Of a stretch of DNA of 5,725 nucleotides, positions 1 through 5,289 are shown piece by piece. Both the position numbers and the translations under genes were made by a program. Origin of the DNA: Actinomycetota bacterium (GTDB taxonomy: Bacteria > Actinomycetota > Acidimicrobiia > Spongiisociales > UBA5794). The DNA lies in NCBI GenBank assembly GCA_003648875.1, contig QMQC01000137.1:1-5725 (forward strand), given 5' to 3'. The notes under the pieces are model-generated. The model searched no databases. It saw nothing but the letters and a program-made list of their open reading frames with translations, and was not told the DNA's origin. Position 1 is the stretch's first letter, and each line of letters starts with the position of its first letter.

Positions 1-19
1 ACGCGGTTGGGTCCTCGGA

Positions 20-40
20 TATTCCATTGTCCGTGGAATA
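20..40. promoter_or_regulatory. Operator-like inverted repeat upstream of the pirin gene
   Basis: TATTCCA (20-26) and TGGAATA (34-40) are perfectly complementary 7-bp arms around a 7-base spacer. The element ends 28 bases before the chosen pirin start. Its size and symmetry fit a binding site for a dimeric repressor, and its AT-rich arms stand out from the GC-richer surroundings. Pirin genes are often controlled by regulators of the MarR, LysR or Rrf2 types, but no regulator gene lies in the window and the family cannot be told from the site. A short RNA hairpin is the alternative reading; no T-run follows, so it is not a classical terminator. Confidence 0.45.
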
Positions 41-68
41 GGCCTTGGCCGTCGAGGTTCGAACCTGT

Positions 69-947
69 ATGGCCCCAGCTGCTCGAACACCCACCGCGAT
101 CATTCCTTCGATCCGTGCGCTTGAGGGCGCAGGGTTTGCGGTCCGTCGACCCTTTCCGACCGGGGCGGTCGACCACTACGGACCGTTCCTGCTCCTCGAT
201 GAGATGGGACCGGCAGACAACGCACCAGGCGAGGCCAAGGGTGCTCCAGACCATCCGCATCGTGGATTCGAGACGGTCACCTATCTTCTCGACGGCGAAA
301 TCGAGCATGCTGACTCTGTGGGCAACCGTGGCGTGATCCATCCTGGCGAGGTCCAGTGGATGACCGCCGGTGCAGGCATCGTCCACTCGGAACTCCCAAC
401 GGACAAGATTCTCCGCAATGGAGGTCGTGTACACGGGTTCCAGCTCTGGGTGAACCTGCCGATGTCGGCAAAGATGCATCGTCCCAGGTATCAGGACCTC
501 ACGAAGGATCGGATCCCTGTCGTCGATATCGACGGTGGCCAAGCTGTTGTCATAGCGGGTGAGGCGTATGACACGCAGGGTGCTGCCGAAACGTTCCTGC
601 CGATCACCTATGTGCATGTTTCGTTGCGTCCCGGCGTGAGCACTGAACTCGACGCACCCGGTGATCAAGTGGCCTTCCTCTACATCTTTGGAGGAGAGGC
701 AAATATCCTCCCATCGCAACAGGCCGTCGTCGAAGGCGACTCCGTTTTCTTCGATGCCGAACCGGGAGCCTTGGTCTTCGAAGCTGGACCTTCGGGTGTA
801 GACATGCTCGTTGGAATCGCCGAGCCCCTCAATGAACCAGTCGTCCGATACGGACCGTTCGTCATGAACACGAAGGCCGAGATCTACAAAGCGTTCGATG
901 ACTACAACGCTGGTCTCATGGGATCGATCGAACCCGAGCGGGCCTAG
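69..947 (+). CDS. Pirin family protein (bicupin)
   Basis: A 292-residue protein of normal pirin length. The N-terminal cupin (about residues 14-115) carries the family signature: HPH at 62-64, the run RGFETVTYLL, then PGEVQWMTAGAGIVHSE with H106 and E108. H62, H64, H106 and E108 match the three His and one Glu that bind the single Fe or other metal ion in characterised pirins. The C-terminal cupin (about 170-285) ends in the typical PLNEPVVRYGPFVMNT stretch. Some bacterial pirins (E. coli YhhW) have quercetin dioxygenase activity and others bind partner proteins; the substrate cannot be read from this sequence. There is no signal peptide, so it should be cytoplasmic. The ATG at 69 is preferred because GAGG (54-57) lies 11 bases upstream; the frame also opens at a TTG at 45, which has poorer support and would add eight residues. 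An in-frame TAG at 39-41 closes the frame upstream. An inverted repeat at 20-40 may control it. Family assignment is firm; the reaction is unknown. Confidence 0.95.
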   Translation: MAPAARTPTAIIPSIRALEGAGFAVRRPFPTGAVDHYGPFLLLDEMGPADNAPGEAKGAPDHPHRGFETVTYLLDGEIEHADSVGNRGVIHPGEVQWMTAGAGIVHSELPTDKILRNGGRVHGFQLWVNLPMSAKMHRPRYQDLTKDRIPVVDIDGGQAVVIAGEAYDTQGAAETFLPITYVHVSLRPGVSTELDAPGDQVAFLYIFGGEANILPSQQAVVEGDSVFFDAEPGALVFEAGPSGVDMLVGIAEPLNEPVVRYGPFVMNTKAEIYKAFDDYNAGLMGSIEPERA

Positions 948-1021
948 GAGAACTGTCGCTCGTCGTCTGAACTCAGGTCGATCGTAGCGCGCCCCTCAAA
1001 CGGTTCATCTCTGCGAGAATC

Positions 1022-1049
1022 TCTGTGTTCTGTGTTCTGTGCTCTGTAT
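1022..1049. repeat. Heptanucleotide tandem repeat, four units
   Basis: Four consecutive 7-base units: TCTGTGT (1022), TCTGTGT (1029), TCTGTGC (1036) and TCTGTAT (1043). The first two are identical and the later ones drift by one and two bases. The array sits entirely in the pirin-typA gap and ends 10 bases before the typA ATG. On the other strand the unit reads ACACAGA. Heptamer arrays of this type (short tandemly repeated repetitive sequences) are established in cyanobacterial genomes; whether this genome has others cannot be seen here. Confidence 0.8.
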
Positions 1050-1052
1050 CCT
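1047..1052 (+). promoter_or_regulatory. Candidate -10 box for leaderless typA transcription
   Basis: TATCCT fits the actinobacterial -10 pattern TANNNT and is followed by exactly 7 bases before the A of the typA ATG. This is the geometry expected when transcription starts at the start codon itself. The absence of any Shine-Dalgarno sequence upstream of 1060 fits this. No convincing -35 hexamer is visible at the usual distance, and the box overlaps the last unit of the heptamer repeat, so a chance match is possible. Confidence 0.3.
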
Positions 1053-1059
1053 TCCTCCC

Positions 1060-2877
1060 ATGTCCTCCCCCTCTTTGCGCAATGTTGCGCTTATCGCGCA
1101 TGTCGACCATGGCAAGACGACCCTCGTCGATGGCCTGTTGCGCGCCGCTGGCGTGTTTGCTGAACATGAGCAGCTCATCGACCGCGTCATGGATTCCGAC
1201 GATCAGGAGCGTGAGCGAGGTATCACGATTCTCGCAAAGGCCGCCTCGATCGATTGGAACGGCACGAAGATCAACCTCGTCGACACTCCGGGACATGCAG
1301 ACTTTGGAGGCGAGGTTGAACGGGCGCTCACGCTTGTCGACGGAGTGCTTCTGCTGGTAGACGCGGCTGAAGGTCCAAGGCCCCAGACCCGCTACGTTCT
1401 CTCGAAGGCTCTTGAACGCCACCTCCCTGCCGTCGTTGTCGTCAACAAAGTCGACCGATCAGACGCACGCACAGAAGAGGTTGTCGACGAGATCTATGAA
1501 CTGTTCTTCGATCTCGATGCAGAAGACCACCACATCGAATTCCCGATCATCTCAGCCATTGCCCGTGAGAGCCGCTCCATTGTCGGCATCGGAGTTCCCG
1601 GACGAGATGACACTCTTGCGCCTGTTCTCGATGCCCTCCTCGACAACATCACTGGACCCGACGGCGCCCCGGATGCGCCGCTGCAGGCTCTCGTCACGAA
1701 TCTCGATGCATCCGACTATCTCGGTCGCCTTGCGATCGGTCGGGTCATACAGGGCACCATGCGTGCGGGCGAGAAAGTTGCCCTTGTGCAGGACGACGAC
1801 CATCCGATAACGCGGAAGCTTGGAAACCTCATGGGGTTCTCGAATCTCACGAGGGAGAACGTCGATAGTCGCCTCGCAGGAGATCTATTCGTCGTCGCCG
1901 GGTTCCCTGAGGTCGGTATCGGCGATACGTTCAGCGATGCTGAGACGATTGAGGCCCTTCCACGTCTTCAGGTTGACGAACCGGTCCTTCGCATGACATT
2001 CGGCGTGAACACATCGCCTCTTGCCGGCACCGAAGGGAGCTTCGTCACGTCACGCCAGATCCGCGAGCGTCTTGAGAAGGAGGTGCTCGGAAACGTCTCC
2101 ATTCGCATCGATGAGACTTCATCCCCCGAGGTGATCGAGGTCGCTGGGCGTGGAGAGCTGCAGCTCTCGGTGCTCATAGAGTCGATGCGGCGTGAGGGAT
2201 TCGAACTCCAGGTGAGTAGACCTGAGGTGATCGTCAAGCACATCGACGATATCAAGCACGAGCCGCTCGAGCGTGTAACAGTGGACGTTCCTGAGGCATA
2301 CATCGGCGCCGTCACCCAGGTTGTCGCGCCACGCAAGGGTCGGATCGCCGACCTGAGACCGGGGGATACAGGGCGCTCAATCGTGACCTTCACGGCTCCG
2401 TCAAGGGGTCTGCTTGGTCTGCGGTCCTTGTTGCTCACCGTCACTCGAGGCACGGCGCTCGTCCATCAGCACCATGAGGGCTGGATCCCCTGGGTAGGAG
2501 AATTGCCTACCCGCCAGGGGGGGTCGATGGTCGCCGACCGGAGGGGAGCGTCGACGGGTTTCGCCCTTGACAACCTTCAGAAGCGTGGCGAATTGTTCAT
2601 CGGACCGGGCGTCGAGGTCTATGAGGGCATGATCATCGGGGAGGCATCCCGTCCGGAGAACATGACCGTGAACCCCACCAAGGGCAAGCAGCTCACAAAC
2701 ATCCGTACCCACTCGACAGATGAAGCGATCAATCTCAAGCCACCTCGCGACATGAACCTCGAGGTTGCAATCGAGTGGATCACAGATGAGGAACTCGTCG
2801 AGATCACGCCGGAGTCGATTCGGATCCGCAAACTGCTTCTCACCGAGAGCGAGCGGAAGAGAGCCAAAGCTCGCTGA
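1060..2877 (+). CDS. typA: Translational GTPase TypA/BipA
   Basis: A 605-residue ribosome-binding GTPase, full length for the family, close in sequence to E. coli BipA throughout. The G domain shows G1 AHVDHGKT (13-20), G2 RGITI (53-57), G3 DTPGH (75-79), G4 NKVD (129-132) and a G5-like SA in FPIISAIA. Domain II follows (about 205-290), then an EF-G domain III-like part, the RGELQLSVLIESMRREGFEL segment from 364, an EF-G domain V-like part, and the BipA-specific C-terminal domain with KGKQLTNIR at 541-549 and TPESIRIRK near the end. BipA acts in the cytoplasm on 70S ribosomes and is linked to 50S assembly and to growth at low temperature or under stress. The frame could open at a GTG at 1039, but that lies inside a tandem repeat, and the ATG at 1060 gives the family's usual N-terminus. 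No Shine-Dalgarno sequence precedes it; the preceding bases are pyrimidine-rich. TGA is followed immediately by an in-frame TAG (2878-2880), a double stop. Confidence 0.98.
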   Translation: MSSPSLRNVALIAHVDHGKTTLVDGLLRAAGVFAEHEQLIDRVMDSDDQERERGITILAKAASIDWNGTKINLVDTPGHADFGGEVERALTLVDGVLLLVDAAEGPRPQTRYVLSKALERHLPAVVVVNKVDRSDARTEEVVDEIYELFFDLDAEDHHIEFPIISAIARESRSIVGIGVPGRDDTLAPVLDALLDNITGPDGAPDAPLQALVTNLDASDYLGRLAIGRVIQGTMRAGEKVALVQDDDHPITRKLGNLMGFSNLTRENVDSRLAGDLFVVAGFPEVGIGDTFSDAETIEALPRLQVDEPVLRMTFGVNTSPLAGTEGSFVTSRQIRERLEKEVLGNVSIRIDETSSPEVIEVAGRGELQLSVLIESMRREGFELQVSRPEVIVKHIDDIKHEPLERVTVDVPEAYIGAVTQVVAPRKGRIADLRPGDTGRSIVTFTAPSRGLLGLRSLLLTVTRGTALVHQHHEGWIPWVGELPTRQGGSMVADRRGASTGFALDNLQKRGELFIGPGVEVYEGMIIGEASRPENMTVNPTKGKQLTNIRTHSTDEAINLKPPRDMNLEVAIEWITDEELVEITPESIRIRKLLLTESERKRAKAR

Positions 2878-2911
2878 TAGCAGAACGCAAGGCTTCGCCT
2901 CGGTTTCTGAT

Positions 2912-2960
2912 TTCCCGGGAACCTGTCTGGGCGGTTCCACCGTCTGACCGATGAGGAACC
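2912..2960. promoter_or_regulatory. Palindrome cluster with alternative hairpins in the propeller gene leader
   Basis: TTCCCGGGAA (2912-2921) is a perfect 10-bp palindrome. Overlapping it, GGAACC (2918-2923) can pair with GGTTCC (2933-2938), leaving a 9-base loop. The same GGTTCC can instead pair with a second GGAACC (2955-2960) across a 16-base loop. The two hairpins exclude each other, and the second ends 5 bases before the AGGAG of the next gene. No T-run follows, so this is not a simple terminator for typA. It could be an operator, or a leader that affects translation of the lipoprotein gene. The stems are only 6 bp, so chance remains possible. Confidence 0.35.
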
Positions 2961-2965
2961 AAGAT

Positions 2966-2970
2966 AGGAG
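2966..2970 (+). promoter_or_regulatory. Ribosome binding site of the propeller lipoprotein gene
   Basis: AGGAG lies 6 bases before the ATG at 2977. This is a strong Shine-Dalgarno match and fixes that start; it contrasts with typA just upstream, which has none. Confidence 0.85.
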
Positions 2971-2976
2971 TTCGCA

Positions 2977-5004
2977 ATGCGCCGCACGATTATCGCCCTG
3001 ATGGCAGCCGTTGCAGTGGTATCAACCGCTTGTACGGCAAGTGTCACGACCGGATCCACGTCAACGACGCTACCGAGTCAGACCCGCGGCCCGACAGGAG
3101 TAAGGGCTTTTGCCGCGTCCTCGTTGGAGCCCTTCGACTCATGCAACGACTTCCTCGACTATGTGAAGTCTCATGCGCTTGAGCGGGTGGGACCGTACGG
3201 GCTCGACGGCTACGGCGGTGGCTACTACTTGGGGGATGCCGTATTTGCCGTTGAGGGGGATGCTGCAAGGCAGTCCATCGATACGGCAGTCCCAGCGGGC
3301 GGCGTCAAGGGTGTCGATTACTCGGGAACCAATGTCCAGGTTGCCGGAGTCGATGAACCTGACATCGTCAAGACAGATGGGGAGCGTATCTTCGTCGTGG
3401 CCCAGGGCCGCCTCTTCTGGATCGACGCATCAGGAACACCTGAGATCGTTGCATCCATTCCACTCGAAGGGTGGGGCCAGCAGCTCTTCCTCTCCGGAGA
3501 TCGCCTTCTCGTCATGACTTCTGGCGGCGGGTTCGGCATCGAACCTTTTGCTGGTGTCGCACGGGATTCGATTGTTCCGGGCTACCAAACCCAACGGGTG
3601 GTCCTCACCGAGGTCGATGTGTCCGATCCTGATTCCATGGAGGCCGTGAGCACACTCATGCTCGACGGCAGCATCCTGTCCTCTCGGATGGCGGATGGCA
3701 CCATCCGTGTTGTCGTACGTTCTGGACCGACCGGCTTCGATTGGGCATACCCGGAGGGAAGCGGGATCCGAGCAGAGCAGAAGGCGATCGATGCAAACAA
3801 GAAGTTGATCGAGGATTCCACCCTCGAGAACTGGGTTCCCTGGTATGTCCTGATCGATCACCGGTCCGGAACGACCTCAGACGGACCAGTCCTCGGATGT
3901 GATCAGGTCGGCCATCCTGATGAGTTCTCTGGGTTGTCGATGTTGACGATTCTCTCGATCGACATCGATGCCGGTCTCGAGCCGGGAAACAGCATCGGCC
4001 TCCTCGCCGAAGGCCAGACGATCTACGCCTCCAACGAGAACCTCTACGTCGCCACTTCACCGTGGATGGCCTGGCCAGCGGTCAGATGGGAGGAAGGGTC
4101 GAACGAGGACGAGACGCTCACGACCCAGATCCACATGTTCAACATCTCTGATCCGACAACCGCTACGTATGTCGCGTCGGGTGAGGTCGAGGGCACGCTG
4201 CTCTCACAGTGGTCAATGGACGAGTACGAGGACACTCTTCGGGTTGTCGTAACAGACGAGAACCCATGGTGGGGATCATCTGATGTGCCAGATACGGCCG
4301 TCGTGACGATGCAGCGCAAAGGCGACGAACTCGTCCAAGTCGGTGCGGTCGACGGTCTTGGCAAGAACGAGCGGGTATACGCCGTTCGGTTCATCCAGGA
4401 CAAGGGTTACGTCGTGACGTTCCGCCGGGTGGATCCGCTCTATGTGGTTGATCTCTCAGATCCCACAGATCCGAAGGTCAAGGGCGAGTTGAAGATCAAC
4501 GGCTACTCGGCATACCTCCATCCGATCGGCGAGGACCTGCTTCTGGGAGTCGGCCAGGACGCAACGGATGAGGGTCGCACCCTTGGCACCCAGGTGTCCG
4601 TGTTCGACGTATCTGATCCGTCAGACCCGAGGCGCCTGGCGAGGCTGACCTTCGACGATGCATACTCAGAAGCAGAGTGGGATCACCACGCCTTCCTGTG
4701 GTGGGCCCCGGAAGAGATCGCGGTTCTTCCCCTGCAACGGTGGTCATGGGATGAGCGCTCAGGCAAGGAGGACTACTTCTCAGGTGCTGCAGTTCTGACC
4801 GCAACCTCGACTCGGGTGAAGCAGATCGGTGAGGTTCGCCACCCGAACGTCAACGGCTCAGAATGTGAGGACTGCGGAATCTGGACGCCCCCGATCACCC
4901 GTTCCCTCGTTATTCGTGACACGCTGTTCACGTTCTCAGACATGGGTGTGCTCGCGTCTGATCTGGACACGCTCGATGACGTCGCTTGGATGGCGTTCGG
5001 GTAG
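2977..5004 (+). CDS. Secreted lipoprotein with C-terminal beta-propeller domain
   Basis: A 675-residue exported protein of the Beta_propel family (Pfam PF09826/COG4880, distantly WD40-like), whose molecular role is not established. The N-terminus is a signal peptide: RR at 2-3, a hydrophobic core (about 5-15), then VSTAC with C19 as the likely lipidated residue. Ser at -3 is less usual than Leu but still within the broad lipobox pattern. A Ser/Thr-rich tether follows (about 20-40). The domain opens with the family hallmark SGTNVQVAGVDEPDIVKTDG (116-135), followed by strand-like repeats IFVVAQGRLFWIDA and similar. An SDP motif, usually preceded by a V-D-V/L type strand, recurs at 216-218, 391-393, 494-496 and 546-548, consistent with successive blades. 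Cysteines at 56, 308, 630 and 633 could form disulfides outside the cell; 630-633 is a C-x-x-C. AGGAG 6 bases upstream supports the start. The 99-base gap after typA and its own leader structures suggest separate expression. Family is confident; function, ligand and blade count are not. Confidence 0.93.
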   Translation: MRRTIIALMAAVAVVSTACTASVTTGSTSTTLPSQTRGPTGVRAFAASSLEPFDSCNDFLDYVKSHALERVGPYGLDGYGGGYYLGDAVFAVEGDAARQSIDTAVPAGGVKGVDYSGTNVQVAGVDEPDIVKTDGERIFVVAQGRLFWIDASGTPEIVASIPLEGWGQQLFLSGDRLLVMTSGGGFGIEPFAGVARDSIVPGYQTQRVVLTEVDVSDPDSMEAVSTLMLDGSILSSRMADGTIRVVVRSGPTGFDWAYPEGSGIRAEQKAIDANKKLIEDSTLENWVPWYVLIDHRSGTTSDGPVLGCDQVGHPDEFSGLSMLTILSIDIDAGLEPGNSIGLLAEGQTIYASNENLYVATSPWMAWPAVRWEEGSNEDETLTTQIHMFNISDPTTATYVASGEVEGTLLSQWSMDEYEDTLRVVVTDENPWWGSSDVPDTAVVTMQRKGDELVQVGAVDGLGKNERVYAVRFIQDKGYVVTFRRVDPLYVVDLSDPTDPKVKGELKINGYSAYLHPIGEDLLLGVGQDATDEGRTLGTQVSVFDVSDPSDPRRLARLTFDDAYSEAEWDHHAFLWWAPEEIAVLPLQRWSWDERSGKEDYFSGAAVLTATSTRVKQIGEVRHPNVNGSECEDCGIWTPPITRSLVIRDTLFTFSDMGVLASDLDTLDDVAWMAFG

Positions 5005-5048
5005 TCAGGTCCCAGAACACTCGGCTGGCGTCTCGCGTACGAGCTCAT

Positions 5049-5080
5049 CGCGGCATCGGGCGTCCCATACCCGATTCGCG
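5049..5080 (+). terminator. GC-rich hairpin after the propeller gene, possible terminator
   Basis: CGCG (5049-5052) and ATCGGG (5055-5060) pair with CCCGAT (5070-5075) and CGCG (5077-5080). This gives a 10-bp stem interrupted by a small internal loop and capped by a 9-base loop. CATCG (5046-5050) and CGATG (5087-5091) offer an alternative outer pairing. The hairpin begins 44 bases after the propeller stop codon, where a terminator would be expected. It has no following T-run, so it would have to be of the U-less kind proposed for actinobacteria, or serve only as a 3'-end stabiliser. Confidence 0.4.
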
Positions 5081-5117
5081 TCGAGTCGATGTACCAGTGG
5101 GGAATCGGCCAAGCTCC

Positions 5118-5221
5118 AGTGATCTGTCGCAGGAATGGATGCCGTGTCTCTCCGACCCTCGACTCACAGATGACACCGATGGCACGGAGACACCCAGACA
5201 CCAAATCTGCGACAGACCACT
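5118..5221. repeat. 104-bp segment bounded by 15-bp inverted repeats
   Basis: The left arm AGTGATCTGTCGCAG (5118-5132) and the right arm CTGCGACAGACCACT (5207-5221) are complementary at 14 of 15 positions; only A5122/C5217 fails. A second, nested pair lies inside: GTGTCTC (5144-5150) with GAGACAC (5187-5193). The whole could fold into one long stem with a large internal loop and an apical loop of about 36 bases. No open reading frame in it looks real, no T-run follows, and no clear target-site duplication is seen in the flanks. Candidate roles are a structured RNA or leader of glnII, paired operators for DNA looping (arm centres 89 bp apart), or a small non-autonomous element. The sequence does not decide between these. 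Confidence 0.6.
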
Positions 5222-5226
5222 AGCGT
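5221..5226 (+). promoter_or_regulatory. Weak -10 candidate for glnII
   Basis: TAGCGT matches the loose actinobacterial TANNNT pattern and would give a leader of roughly 57 bases. It touches the end of the right inverted-repeat arm, so a protein bound there could block it. No good -35 hexamer is present 16-18 bases upstream, so this is a guess from pattern and position. Confidence 0.2.
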
Positions 5227-5245
5227 GTAGCCCGTTATCGACGCA

Positions 5246-5269
5246 CTGGCGCGCCGGTTGCACGAAACC
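5246..5269. promoter_or_regulatory. Adjacent palindromes in the glnII leader
   Basis: GGCGCGCC (5248-5255) is a perfect 8-bp palindrome, extendable by a T-G wobble and a C-G pair (5246-5257). Directly next to it, GGTT (5256-5259) and AACC (5266-5269) flank a 6-base loop. The pair sits 20-44 bases upstream of the glnII start codon. It may be an operator or a leader hairpin. It does not match the GTnAC-N6-GAAAC form of the actinobacterial nitrogen regulator GlnR: the GAAAC half is at 5264-5268 but the other half is missing. Confidence 0.25.
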
Positions 5270-5276
5270 AAGGCTG

Positions 5277-5281
5277 AAAGG
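5277..5281 (+). promoter_or_regulatory. Ribosome binding site of glnII
   Basis: AAAGG (within GAAAGG) ends 8 bases before the ATG at 5290. An earlier ATG at 5283 is out of frame with the enzyme, so this spacing supports 5290 as the start. Confidence 0.65.
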
Positions 5282-5289
5282 CATGAATC

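Noticed and set aside
45..68. Longer pirin N-terminus from TTG at 45
   Set aside because: The ATG at 69 has GAGG at a workable distance and gives a normal pirin N-terminus. The TTG start sits almost on the putative operator and has no clear ribosome binding site.
973..1422. Minus-strand open frame of 149 codons across the typA start
   Set aside because: It lies mostly antisense to the conserved typA GTPase domain, and its one striking stretch (HRTQNTE) is only the heptamer repeat translated. No ribosome binding site or family resemblance.
2517..2523. Run of seven G in typA as a possible slippage or phase-variation site
   Set aside because: The frame is intact on both sides and encodes the conserved RQGGSMV region. 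A single G7 run in a GC-rich gene needs no special explanation.
2881..2904. AGGC-TTC-GCCT hairpin just after the typA stop as a terminator
   Set aside because: The stem is only 4 bp with a 3-base loop and no T-run of useful length, too weak to call.
2401..2940. Minus-strand open frame of 179 codons antisense to the typA 3' end
   Set aside because: It is a shadow of the highly conserved BipA C-terminal coding sequence. Its composition does not resemble a protein family.
5118..5221. Miniature transposable element with target-site duplication
   Set aside because: The inverted ends fit, but the flanking bases (GCTCC on the left, AGCGT on the right) show no duplication and no second copy is in the window. 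Kept only as one option in the finding.
5253..5268. GlnR-type nitrogen regulator box before glnII
   Set aside because: Only the GAAAC half is present at 5264-5268. The five bases six positions upstream are GCCGG instead of GTnAC.
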